DNA of 64,000 nucleotides from Lachnospiraceae bacterium (GTDB lineage Bacteria > Bacillota > Clostridia > Lachnospirales > Lachnospiraceae): positions 124,001-188,000 of the forward strand of contig JABZIZ010000003.1 in the NCBI GenBank assembly GCA_015258065.1, in the 5' to 3' direction. Shown one piece after another: positions 43,159 to 52,500 of the stretch (within the stretch, counting starts at the first letter, position 1; every line of letters starts with the position of its first letter). The translations under genes were made by a program, and so were the position numbers. The notes beneath the pieces were generated by a model. The model searched no databases. It saw only the letters and a list, made by a program, of their open reading frames with translations, and was not told the origin of the DNA.

Positions 43159-44142
43159 TTGGAGCCTACAGCAATTCTCCCCGCCTATATGGACGAATTA
43201 AAAACGCAAGGAAATATCCGGGTGTTGACTCATAGTGAGCAACGCATTGTCTATCAAATCGATTGTGTAGATGGTACTGGAACAGTAGAGGTAATCACAC
43301 TTTTTCCCGGTGTAGTCCTGCAATTCCATAGCTTTCATTGTAAATCATTTCATTTGTCGGAAAGTAAAGAGGTTGGGAATAGCCTGAAAATCAACTACTG
43401 CACAGAGGGACGCATGGAAGTGCGGATGTCCGATAACCTGTTTTTGTTTATGGAACCAGGAAATTTAAGCGTTGATGTGCGAAAGGCGCAGGACAGCTTT
43501 CAGTTTCCCTGCGGCCACTACCATGGAGTAGAGCTTTTGTTTCATTCTTCTACACTAAATAGGGACGCGCCTGAATTGTTAAAAACCGTCGAAGTGGATG
43601 GAAAACAAGTCCAGCTCCGATTTTGCAAGGACGCACAAAGTTATGTTGTCCGGGCGGATGATCGGCTGCGCAAGCTGTTTGAAGATATGGGAAATGCTCC
43701 CCCGGAGTGCCGCACACCATATTTACAGATAAAAGTAACAGAATTGTTGCTTCTGCTTTGTAAATCGGATATGCCGGAAAAAAGCGATGAAAGCTCTTTT
43801 ATGACTATGGGGCAGGTTCAGATCACCAAGCAAGTCATGGAAATTATAAGCGCCGATTTGAGCAAACATTATTCGATTGAAAATCTGGCGGCTCCATTTG
43901 GAATTAGTCCATCCTCTTTGAAAAACTATTTTCAGGGAGTGTATGGAAAAAATATTTCCACATGGCTGCGTGAGGCAAGAATGGCGGCAGCGTCTATGGC
44001 GCTGCGGGAGAGTAATCAGCCCGTAGCAGAAATCGCGGCTAAAGTAGGATACGAAAACGCAAGTAAATTTTCTGCGGCGTTCAAAAGTTTTCTGGGAGAA
44101 ACCCCATTGGAGTACCGGCGTCAAAGCCGGTGTGAAATCTAA
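43159..44142 (+). CDS. AraC-family regulator R1 (PchR/YbtA-like)
   Basis: A 327-residue regulator. The N-terminal half resembles siderophore-responsive AraC proteins of PchR type (segments SLKINYCTEGRMEV and FPCGHYHGVELLFH), not a sugar-binding AraC arm. The C-terminal double helix-turn-helix runs about 225-322, ending in VGYENASKFSAAFKSFLGETPLEYRR. Translation probably starts at TTG (43159), since AAGGAGGTGA is correctly spaced from it; the first ATG is at 43189. It leads the S1-T1-A1 genes and lies behind a TTAG-N6-CTAA operator. Confidence 0.88.
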   Translation: MEPTAILPAYMDELKTQGNIRVLTHSEQRIVYQIDCVDGTGTVEVITLFPGVVLQFHSFHCKSFHLSESKEVGNSLKINYCTEGRMEVRMSDNLFLFMEPGNLSVDVRKAQDSFQFPCGHYHGVELLFHSSTLNRDAPELLKTVEVDGKQVQLRFCKDAQSYVVRADDRLRKLFEDMGNAPPECRTPYLQIKVTELLLLLCKSDMPEKSDESSFMTMGQVQITKQVMEIISADLSKHYSIENLAAPFGISPSSLKNYFQGVYGKNISTWLREARMAAASMALRESNQPVAEIAAKVGYENASKFSAAFKSFLGETPLEYRRQSRCEI

Positions 44143-44170
44143 TTCATCTTTTTTAGGAGGTACATAAAAA

Positions 44171-44767
44171 ATGAACGAAAAAACAAATACAAAAAAATCG
44201 AAGCGGCTGGTGTCTGCGGGCGTATTTATTGCCTTGTACTTTGTCGTATTTTTGATTATTGGAGTGTGCTGTATGCCGGTGCCGCCCCTTTATCTTTGTA
44301 TGTCCAGCTTGATTGCTTTGGTAGCCGCTCCGGTTTATCTGATGTTGTTGGCAAAAGCGCCTATGCACGGCCCCATCTTTATTGCGGCTATGCTGCCCTG
44401 CCTGTTCCTTTTACTCCAGGGAAATATATGGGTGGTAGCTGTTACCGGCGCTGTAGCGGGGATTCTGGCAGAGGTCATCGCAGGTATTGGAAAGTTTCGC
44501 AACAATAAGCTGAACATTCTAAGCTATCTATTCTTTTCTCAGAATTTGCTGGGCGGTTTCCTTCCTATCTGGATTATGCGAGATTACTTCTTTGCTGACA
44601 CACTGGAACGTGGTATGAGCGCAGATTTCTGCAACACACTGGAAGCTATGACGCCTACCTGGGTTTTGTTCCTGATGATTGCAGGAACCGTTATTTTTGC
44701 TTTGATTGGCTGCATGATTGGCAAGAGGATGTTCAAGAAACACTTTGAAAAGGCTGGAATGGTATGA
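44171..44767 (+). CDS. ECF transporter substrate-binding (S) subunit S1, Trep_Strep type
   Basis: A 198-residue integral membrane protein with about six helices after a Lys-rich start. It matches the MptS/Trep_Strep family of S components (SAGVFIALYFVVF near the N-terminus, charged GKRMFKKHFEKAG end). S components bind the substrate and dock on the T-A-A module. The substrate of this family is not established. TAGGAGG precedes the ATG, and the gene overlaps the T subunit by 4 bases. Confidence 0.82.
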   Translation: MNEKTNTKKSKRLVSAGVFIALYFVVFLIIGVCCMPVPPLYLCMSSLIALVAAPVYLMLLAKAPMHGPIFIAAMLPCLFLLLQGNIWVVAVTGAVAGILAEVIAGIGKFRNNKLNILSYLFFSQNLLGGFLPIWIMRDYFFADTLERGMSADFCNTLEAMTPTWVLFLMIAGTVIFALIGCMIGKRMFKKHFEKAGMV

Positions 44768-45447
44768 TGGAGAAACGGGAAGTAAGATTTGATCTGCGGA
44801 CAAAGTTCATGCTCATATTGGTTGTTAATCTCTTTTTACTTCTCAGTCATTCCGTGATTTTTGAATTGGTTTTGATATTCGGCTGTCTGCTGCTCATTAC
44901 CATAGACGGGCAGGCAAAGAGCGCCTTTCACTTTTTGATTGTCTTTTTGATTATGCTCGGTATCGACCAGCTTTTGACGCCCTATATAAACGGCTTTTTC
45001 TTTACTTTGGTATCCTTTATCACAGTAGCATTGAGAAAGTTTTTGCCTTGTTTTATTCTAGGGAAATGGATTTTGACGAAAACGGAAGTCAGTGAGTTTG
45101 TTGCGGTTATGTGGAAGCTGCGGCTTCCACAGACCGCAATCATTCCGCTATCTGTAGTGTTCCGTTATTTCCCTACGATCAAAGAGGAATGGGCTTCTAT
45201 CCGGGCTGCGATGAAAATGCGGGGAATCCATGTCTCGCTGGAACATATTATGGTTCCGCTTTTGATGTCCGCAGTGAATGTCAGCGAGGAATTATCGGCA
45301 GCGGCATTGTGCCGCGGATTAGACAGTCCAGAACCGCATACCAGTTTGGTACAGGTAAGATTCCGCTTCTCTGATGTCCTTGTTTGGTGTATTACAGGAG
45401 CTTTGGCGATTGCTGCGATTATCTTGAAAGGGGTGGGTATTTTATGA
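44764..45447 (+). CDS. ECF transporter transmembrane (T) subunit T1
   Basis: A 227-residue CbiQ/EcfT-family scaffold protein with about five membrane helices. The two coupling-helix Ala-Arg-Gly signatures appear as AAMKMRGI (about 155-162) and ALCRGLD (about 182-188). It overlaps S1 and A1 by 4 bases each, so S1, T1 and A1 are made from one transcript as a dedicated (group I) ECF transporter. Confidence 0.87.
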   Translation: MMEKREVRFDLRTKFMLILVVNLFLLLSHSVIFELVLIFGCLLLITIDGQAKSAFHFLIVFLIMLGIDQLLTPYINGFFFTLVSFITVALRKFLPCFILGKWILTKTEVSEFVAVMWKLRLPQTAIIPLSVVFRYFPTIKEEWASIRAAMKMRGIHVSLEHIMVPLLMSAVNVSEELSAAALCRGLDSPEPHTSLVQVRFRFSDVLVWCITGALAIAAIILKGVGIL

Positions 45448-46910
45448 TTTCGTTTCAAAATGTTACCTACTCCTATCAGGAAAGCGGGGAACCCAAAAGT
45501 CTGGATTCCATCAATCTGGAGGTGAAGGATGGGAAATGTATTTTACTTTGCGGGAAAAGCGGCTGTGGAAAAACGACTATAACCCGTCTGCTCAATGGTA
45601 TGATTCCCAATTTTTACGAAGGAAAATTACAAGGAACTGTCATGGTGGATGGGAAAAATCTTTTTGATCTTCCCATGTATGAAATCTCTAAGCGAATTGG
45701 CAGCGTTTTTCAAAATCCTCGGACGCAGTTTTACACTGTCAATACCACCAGCGAGATTGCTTTTGGCTGTGAAAACCTCGGAATGGAACCGCAGGAAATC
45801 GCTGAACGTGTGAAACAGACAGCAAAAGATTTACAAATTGAGTATCTGCTGAATCGGAATATTTTTAATTTGTCCGGAGGGGAAAAACAAATCATCGCCT
45901 TTGCAAGCATTTATGCGATGTCCCCGCAAATCTATGTTCTGGACGAGCCATCCTCGAATCTGGATATTCAGGCGATTGAAAAGGTGAGGAAAATTTTAAG
46001 CCTGCTCAAACAGCAGGGCAAAACCGTCATCATTGCGGAACACCGCATCTATTACCTGAAAGATCTGATAGACCGTGCCATATATATGGAGGATGGCAAA
46101 GTTGTCGGGGAATATACAATGGCAGAATTAGCTCGTTTGACCTATGAAGAACGGGTAAACAGCGGGATTCGGACGGTAGATTTACTGTCTTATCCGATTA
46201 CGGCTCACCATGCGCGTTCATCCAGCCATACCATAGAACTAAAAGATATTCATTGTTTTTATGGGCAAACGGAGGCTTTGTCTATCCCTAAGCTGTCTAT
46301 CCCATCGGGCCGGATTACTGCAATCATTGGCACCAATGGGGCAGGAAAATCCACTTTTGTTTCCTGCATGTGCGGGCTTATGAAAAAGACAAAAGGAACA
46401 TTCCTGCTGGATGGAAAAAAACAAAGTGCAAAAGAGCGGGTACGGGATAGCTACCTTGTCATGCAGGAGGTGAATCACCAGCTTTTCTCTGATAGTGTTA
46501 GAGAAGAAATTGTGCTGGGAAGCGGCGAATCTTCAGAAAATAATCTGCAAGAGATTATGACTGCACTGGATATTTCTGCTCTTTCAGAGCGCCATCCTAT
46601 GACTTTATCCGGCGGACAAAAGCAGCGGGTTATCATTGCTTCTGCCATGTTCTGCGGGAAAAAGTTTTTGTATTTCGATGAACCTACATCCGGCCTCGAT
46701 TTTAGCCACATGATACAGACTTGCCAGCTATTAAAACAACTCCAGAAAGAAGATGTTTTTCTTTTCATTATTACTCATGATTACGAATTGATTGCTTCTG
46801 TCTGCGATAGCGTGATTCATGTTGAAAATGGACAGGTACAGGAACAATATCTATTAGACAGTGTTGGTACTGAAAAACTTCAAGCATTTTTCTCTCAATT
46901 AGAGGAATAA
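45444..46910 (+). CDS. ECF transporter double ATPase (A-A') subunit A1
   Basis: A 488-residue protein of two fused ABC ATPase domains. Domain 1 has Walker A CGKSGCGKTT (about 38-47), signature LSGGEKQ and Walker B VLDEPSSNLD. Domain 2 has Walker A GTNGAGKST, LSGGQKQR and FDEPTSGLD. Both contain the Q-loop forms seen in ECF ATPases (FQNPRTQF and MQEVNHQLF). Start at 45444 is chosen because the ATGA overlaps the T1 stop behind AAAGGGGTGGG; longer frames to 45384 lie inside T1. Unlike A2 it ends without fusion. Confidence 0.9.
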   Translation: MISFQNVTYSYQESGEPKSLDSINLEVKDGKCILLCGKSGCGKTTITRLLNGMIPNFYEGKLQGTVMVDGKNLFDLPMYEISKRIGSVFQNPRTQFYTVNTTSEIAFGCENLGMEPQEIAERVKQTAKDLQIEYLLNRNIFNLSGGEKQIIAFASIYAMSPQIYVLDEPSSNLDIQAIEKVRKILSLLKQQGKTVIIAEHRIYYLKDLIDRAIYMEDGKVVGEYTMAELARLTYEERVNSGIRTVDLLSYPITAHHARSSSHTIELKDIHCFYGQTEALSIPKLSIPSGRITAIIGTNGAGKSTFVSCMCGLMKKTKGTFLLDGKKQSAKERVRDSYLVMQEVNHQLFSDSVREEIVLGSGESSENNLQEIMTALDISALSERHPMTLSGGQKQRVIIASAMFCGKKFLYFDEPTSGLDFSHMIQTCQLLKQLQKEDVFLFIITHDYELIASVCDSVIHVENGQVQEQYLLDSVGTEKLQAFFSQLEE

Positions 46911-46920
46911 AAACAAAAAA

Positions 46921-46965
46921 GTCTACTAATAAAAAGTCAAGCAGAAATTTGAAAAATTAGTAGAC
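46921..46965. repeat. 10-bp inverted repeat between cassettes
   Basis: GTCTACTAAT (46921-46930) and ATTAGTAGAC (46956-46965) are exact inverse copies separated by 25 bases. They lie 10 bases after the A1 stop, with no T tract. This could be an RNA hairpin or mark the junction of the two cassettes. Confidence 0.65.
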
Positions 46966-47039
46966 AGAAATGGAGGTATCACAAAAAGACCACTGATATC
47001 GCTGGCCAGCAAAAGAATAAATTTGCCCGCAAAAGGCAC

Positions 47040-47073
47040 TATAATAATTGTCAGGAGATTAGTTATATCTAAC
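47040..47073 (+). promoter_or_regulatory. promoter and TTAG-N6-CTAA operator of AraC2
   Basis: A perfect TATAAT (47040-47045) is followed 12 bases later by ATTAG-N6-CTAAC (47058-47073), the third copy of the shared operator. The N6 spacer TTATAT differs by one base from the R1 site (CTATAT). No convincing -35 is seen. Confidence 0.65.
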
Positions 47074-47115
47074 CCAAGAATTAAGAACACAATCTCTCAA
47101 AACAAGGAGAGCACA

Positions 47116-48057
47116 ATGCAGGAATTAAAATATTTGATAGATAAGGAAATAATAAGGCGAGAGGAAGCCTTCATTACGGACATCATTTATCCTATGAAGA
47201 ACGGAAGGGCGGATATTCATTTGTATGATGTGTTTCCCGGTGTTCAACTGATGATAACAACTTTTGAAAGTGAAACCTGTTATCAGGATGGTATGGAGCA
47301 GGATGTCATCAGCATAAACCATTGCTTCAAAGGGCGGTTTGAATGTGTTTTTGACAACAGAAACTGTGCGTATATGGGTGAAGGCGATATTGCAATCAAT
47401 AATGTTTTACATTCTCCCATTGCCTCATCCTTCCCTTTGAATTATTACTCCGGTTCCACCATAATTCTTTATCCACGGCTATGCAAAACAGTACCGGAAT
47501 TGAACAGCTTCGGCATAGATACAGATATTTTGACAAGGAAATATTCCTTGGATACTCGTTGTATGGTGTTTCGACGTAATGAGAATGTGGAACATATATA
47601 CAGAGAATTGTATCGCAGCCTTACTCAACCGGAGTTGCCATATTTGCGCCTAAAAATATTGGAGCTGCTGTATCATTTTCAGGCCAGGCAGACTGTTCTG
47701 GAAGAAAATCACGAATATATGGCGAAACCATTGACTGAAAAAATTAAACATGTCAGGAACCATCTGATTGAAGATTTGGAACATTCTGTCAGCCTCAAGG
47801 AGCTGGCGGCAGAGCATGAAATCAGCCTGACGCAACTGAAAACCAGCTTCAAACAGGTTTATGGCGAAACCCCTTATGTCTATTTGAAAAGATATAAGAT
47901 GCACATAGCTGCAAAACTGCTGTTGGAAACAAAGCAGCGTGTAATCGAAATTGCGGCGGCAATGGGGTATCAGAATCCAAGTAAGTTTACAGAGGCGTTT
48001 TTCTCCGTCATGGGAAAGAGACCTTTGGAATATCGAAAACAGAATGAAGAACAATAG
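47116..48057 (+). CDS. AraC-family regulator R2 (PchR/YbtA-like)
   Basis: A 313-residue paralogue of R1. The N-terminal effector domain shares the pattern VISINHCFKGRFECVF and the C-terminal double helix-turn-helix (about 205-308) ends VMGKRPLEYRKQ. Start 47116 is set by AAGGAGAGCACA; a longer frame runs back to 47023 across the operator. A terminator follows directly, so R2 is monocistronic and acts in trans on the ECF2 promoter. Confidence 0.88.
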   Translation: MQELKYLIDKEIIRREEAFITDIIYPMKNGRADIHLYDVFPGVQLMITTFESETCYQDGMEQDVISINHCFKGRFECVFDNRNCAYMGEGDIAINNVLHSPIASSFPLNYYSGSTIILYPRLCKTVPELNSFGIDTDILTRKYSLDTRCMVFRRNENVEHIYRELYRSLTQPELPYLRLKILELLYHFQARQTVLEENHEYMAKPLTEKIKHVRNHLIEDLEHSVSLKELAAEHEISLTQLKTSFKQVYGETPYVYLKRYKMHIAAKLLLETKQRVIEIAAAMGYQNPSKFTEAFFSVMGKRPLEYRKQNEEQ

Positions 48058-48060
48058 ATT

Positions 48061-48091
48061 GGAGTGTCATGTATGGCACTCCATTTTCTTT
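48061..48091 (+). terminator. rho-independent terminator after AraC2
   Basis: GGAGTG and CACTCC arms, extended by CAT/ATG, form a compact hairpin at 48061-48082 followed by ATTTTCTTT. Confidence 0.8.
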
Positions 48092-48165
48092 GACCTTTTG
48101 GATTATTTTTGTATTGCTGCGACTTTTCGGGGTAGATGAAGCAGTCGTTTCTCGTTTAAAATGTG

Positions 48166-48194
48166 TTGCAGTTAGCAGATGCTAACTGCATACT
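48166..48194 (+). promoter_or_regulatory. promoter and TTAG-N6-CTAA operator of ECF2-ABC2
   Basis: This is the most symmetrical copy: perfect 9-bp arms TGCAGTTAG-N6-CTAACTGCA (48167-48190). TTGCAG (48166-48171) and CATACT (48189-48194) are 17 bases apart, so the operator sits between -35 and -10. The position differs from the other three sites, which lie downstream of the -10 element. Confidence 0.7.
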
Positions 48195-48260
48195 GCATAC
48201 TACATAAAAATGAAATGGCTTGGAATCTCCTGCTATTTTCAAGAAAGCGAAGGTGTCGTT

Positions 48261-48845
48261 ATGAAAACAAAACTTACTACAAAAGACTTAATTTCCGCAG
48301 GTGCATTCGGAGCAATCTACCTTGTCCTGCTCACTGTATTATCGTCAATGATACTGCCTATCGTTCCAATACTCTATCTGGCAACACCGCTGATTGCCGG
48401 CATTATATTAGGCTCGGTGTATATGCTGTATTCATTGAAAGTCCCCCGCACCGGCTCTATTTTTATTCTCGCTGTGCTTGTAGGACTGATTACCTCTTTG
48501 GCTACTTTTTATCCGCTGATTGCCGCTATCGTATGGGGCGTGATTGCAGAACTTATCGTAGCCGGAAAACGCCGCAATTCTGCCAAAGCTCTTATCGCAA
48601 GCTACTGTGTGTTTAACCTGACCTCGATGGGCCCGTTCTTTGCAATTTTGATTGCGAAAGATGCGTTTCTTTCCATCTGCACTACATATTATGGGGCTGA
48701 GTATGCTGCTACACTCGATTCTCTGACTCCGAATTGGATTATTGTAGTATTCATTGCACTGGCTCTGTTGGGCGGACTTCTGGGCGGTCTGTTCGGTAAG
48801 CGTATTCTGAGCAAGCATTTTGTGAAAGCCGGTATTGTTGCGTAA
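48261..48845 (+). CDS. ECF transporter substrate-binding (S) subunit S2, Trep_Strep type
   Basis: A 194-residue paralogue of S1 with about six membrane helices and the same ends (KDLISAGAFGAIYLV start, GKRILSKHFVKAG tail). The upstream in-frame ATG at 48210 is less likely, because 48261 matches the S1 N-terminus and has GAAGGTG before it. The stop abuts the T2 start. First gene of the ECF2-ABC2 operon. Confidence 0.82.
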   Translation: MKTKLTTKDLISAGAFGAIYLVLLTVLSSMILPIVPILYLATPLIAGIILGSVYMLYSLKVPRTGSIFILAVLVGLITSLATFYPLIAAIVWGVIAELIVAGKRRNSAKALIASYCVFNLTSMGPFFAILIAKDAFLSICTTYYGAEYAATLDSLTPNWIIVVFIALALLGGLLGGLFGKRILSKHFVKAGIVA

Positions 48846-49546
48846 TGACGCAGAAAAATTCAAGAACTGTGTTAGATCCGAGAAGCAAGCTGGCAGTATT
48901 TGTCGCTGCTTGCTTCTCGACTTTTTCGGGTATGACGTATATTCAGGAGATTGCCTTGCTTCTGTTTTGCGGTATTACAATGCTGATTTGTAAAAAGTGG
49001 CGGTGGGCGTTGAATGTTTCCATTACATTTGCAGTTATGTTCTTATGTGACTTGTTTGTGGTGGGAAGATTGTCCGGCCCGCCCCAATATGTAGCCCTGT
49101 TGTTGTGCCATGTGCTTCGGTTTTTGCTTCCTCTGTTTGGCGCCTTTTATATTGTCACGAAAACCTCAACCGTGGGACAATATATCAGCGCGTTTATGGC
49201 GATGCACCTGCCAAATGTGGTCATTATTCCCATAGCGGTCATGTTTCGTTTTTTGCCCACGCTGACAGAGGAATGGCAGGTCATCACACAGGCAATGCGT
49301 CTGCGTGGAATGGCTCTGTCCATAAAAAATGTACTGCGCCGCCCTCTGTATATGCTGGAAAATATGTTAGTGCCGTTTCTTTTGCAAAGTTCGGCGATTG
49401 TGGATGAAATGTCCGCAGCAGTTATGGCTCGTGGATTTGATAAAGACCATCCCCGAAGCAGTTTCCTTGAAGTGAAGATGAAGGCGCTGGATTGGATATT
49501 TGTTGCAGTTTCCGTCATTGTCCTTGTATGGAATCTGCTTTGGTGA
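48845..49546 (+). CDS. ECF transporter transmembrane (T) subunit T2
   Basis: A 233-residue EcfT/CbiQ-family protein with about five helices and the two Ala-Arg-Gly coupling signatures QAMRLRGM (about 148-155) and VMARGFD (about 192-198). The ATG overlaps the S2 stop by one base (TAATG). It is 15 bases ahead of the fused ATPase-ABC gene. Confidence 0.87.
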   Translation: MTQKNSRTVLDPRSKLAVFVAACFSTFSGMTYIQEIALLLFCGITMLICKKWRWALNVSITFAVMFLCDLFVVGRLSGPPQYVALLLCHVLRFLLPLFGAFYIVTKTSTVGQYISAFMAMHLPNVVIIPIAVMFRFLPTLTEEWQVITQAMRLRGMALSIKNVLRRPLYMLENMLVPFLLQSSAIVDEMSAAVMARGFDKDHPRSSFLEVKMKALDWIFVAVSVIVLVWNLLW

Positions 49547-49561
49547 GAGGGGAAGTTTTTT

Positions 49562-52500
49562 ATGGTAACATTTGAAAATGTATCATTTTCCTATCAGACG
49601 GGTATGGAAACGCCTGCTTCCGCTGTAGTATTAAAAGATGTGAATCTGCACATCAAAAAGGGCGAATGTATTGTCCTGTGCGGAAAAAGCGGCTGTGGAA
49701 AAACCACAATGCTGCGTCTTGTCAATGGGCTTGCACCACATTTTTACGCTGGAAACCTACAGGGAGCTGTAAGGGTACATGGCATGGACATCCCCTCGTC
49801 TGATCTGCCGAAAATCTCAAGATTTGTGGGAAGTGTTTTTCAAAATCCACGGACTCAGTTTTTTCACATGGATACCACAGGGGAAATGGCATTTAATCTG
49901 GAAAATCAAAATATGCCAAGGGAGAAAATGAAAAAGCGGCTTGAGGAAGTCGCTTATCATCTGCATTTGGAGGAACTGCTGGAACGGGACATTTTTGAAC
50001 TGTCCGGCGGAGAAAAACAGCAGATTGCCTGTGGCTCTGTCTATGCGTCCTTGCCAGAGGTGGTGGTATTGGATGAGCCTTCGTCAAATCTGGACATGGA
50101 AAGCATACAAAAGCTACAAAAGCTGATTCGCACCATGAAAGAGGACGGAAAGACAATTTTAATATCCGAACATCGCCTATGGTATCTTAGCGGAATGACT
50201 GACCGATATATCTTAATGGATAACGGACGGATTATCAGGGAATGCGAGCCGAAAGAAATAAACGCACTGACACAGCAGGAAAGGACTGCTTTGGGACTTC
50301 GTGCAGTCAATCCGCAGCAGCTTCATATCATGCCCGAAACCGCGAATCGAAATTTGAATCAGGAACCGGCAATCGAAATCCACGGTCTGACCTTTAACCG
50401 TGGGCAGCGCCAGGTATTGGATATTCGCCACTTGGCAATTCCAAAAGGAGCGATTGTTGCGGTCATTGGCGAGAACGGTGCAGGTAAGTCCACGCTGAGT
50501 TTATGCCTTGCGGGGCTTCTCAGGCATAACGGAACGATTATGATAGAAGGAAAAACAGTTCCGAACAAAAGACTGCCGGAAACAGCTTTCCTTGTCATGC
50601 AGGAGGCCGGACACCAGCTTTTTAGCGACAGTGTAATGGGTGAGCTTACGCTAAACAATCCTTCTTTAACAGAGGAACAGGCACAGGCGGTACTCCGTGA
50701 GTTAGGGTTGGCGGGATTGGAAAACAGACACCCCGGTTCTCTTTCCGGCGGACAGCAGCAGCGGCTTGCTCTTGCAACAGCGATCTGTAACCGACGTCCG
50801 GTCATGCTGTATGATGAGCCAACCAGCGGACAGGATGGGGACAATCTGCTTCGCACCGTAGAAATCATACGAAAAGCGAACGAGAATGCCGTATGCTCTC
50901 TTATCGTATCCCATGATCCGGAGCTGATTGCCCGCTGTGCCACACATATTTTACATATTCATGCAGGAGAAGTAAAAAAGCTCCTGCCATTAGATGAAAG
51001 GGGGAACATCTATATGTGGAAAGTATTTAGAGAAGATGCACAGATAAGAAAACCGCAAAAAACCGGTATTCCAAGATTGTTGGAATTTACGGCTCCATTT
51101 GGTCCCATGCTCTTTCTCTCCCAGCTTCTTGCCGGAGCGAGTGCACTATTGCTGTTAGCGCCGTTCCTTTGTGTTTATTTTGCCGCAAGGGAGCTTTTGG
51201 ATTTCCTGCTTGGCGGCAGCATAGATGCGTCTGCGTTGGCGTACTGGGGGCTTTGGGCGCTTGGGTTTGAACTGGCAGGCTTGATTGTCAATTTTATTGC
51301 CCTGCTTTTGTCTCACAAAGCTGCTTTTCATACGGAACAGAATTTGAAAATGGCAGTATTGGAACATCTGTCAAGGCTGCCTCTGGGATATTTTGAAGAA
51401 AACAGCAGCGGAAAACTGCGGAAAATCATAGATGAAAACAGTAAACAGACAGAAAGCTATCTGGCACATCAGCTTCCTGACCTCGTAGGGGCACAGGTGT
51501 CTATGGTTGCTGCGGCGCTTCTCATGCTTGCGGTTGACTGGCGGATTGGACTTCCTGTGCTGGTGCTTATGATGATCGGTTTTGCGTTTCAAATGTCTAT
51601 GATGGGTGAAGAAACCATGAATTTTATGAAACGCTATCAGGATGCGCAAGAGGACATGAGCCATGAAGCGGTGGAGTACGTCAGAGGAATTTCCGTCATT
51701 AAAATCTTTGGTCAGTCCGTTCATTCGCTGCGCCGTTTCAAAGAAGCCATCCATGCCTACCGGGATGACGCCTTAGCCTATACGATGGCCTGCAAGCCGG
51801 GGTATGTGGCGTTTAATACTGTGGTAAACTCCTCGTTTCTTGCCTTGATCCCGGCAGCCTTGATTGGTATGGCAGCCGCGGCAGATTTGGAAACATTTGC
51901 ACAAAACTTTTTATTCTATTTGATTTTTGCACCTGCCTGTGCAGCTATGCTGAACAAATTGATGTATATGACCAACTACAAGATGCAGGCTGTGGAATCC
52001 ATGCGGCGCATTGATGAAATCCTGCTGACAAGGGAGCAGGCAGAGCCAAGAGAGTTCAAACTGCCGCAGGGTAATGATGTAAGATTCGACCATGTGACCT
52101 TTACTTATCCTACAGGCGAGGGCCCTGCCATTTCCGATGTCAGCTTCCTTGCGAAAGGCGGAACCGTGACTGCTTTGGTGGGACATTCCGGCTCAGGCAA
52201 AAGTACCATAGGCTCTTTAATTCCACGGTTTTATGATATTCAGGAGGGGTGCATTTCCATCGGAGGCGTAGCACTTTCTTCCATGAACAGGAAGGCGTTG
52301 ATGGAAAGAGTTGCCTTTGTATTTCAAAATCCAAAGCTGCTGAAAGCAAGCATTGAAGAAAATGTCCGGGGCGGGAAAAAGAACGCAACCGCAGAGGATA
52401 TTTTGAACGCTCTGCATTTAGCTGGATGTGATGATATTCTCGAAAAACTCCCCGATGGAATCCATACGATGATTGGAGGAAAAGGTGTATATCTTTCCGG

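Noticed and set aside
44171..46910. Cobalt or nickel CbiMNQO transporter
   Set aside because: The T and A genes resemble CbiQ and CbiO, but there is no CbiM or CbiN; the S subunit is of Trep_Strep type.
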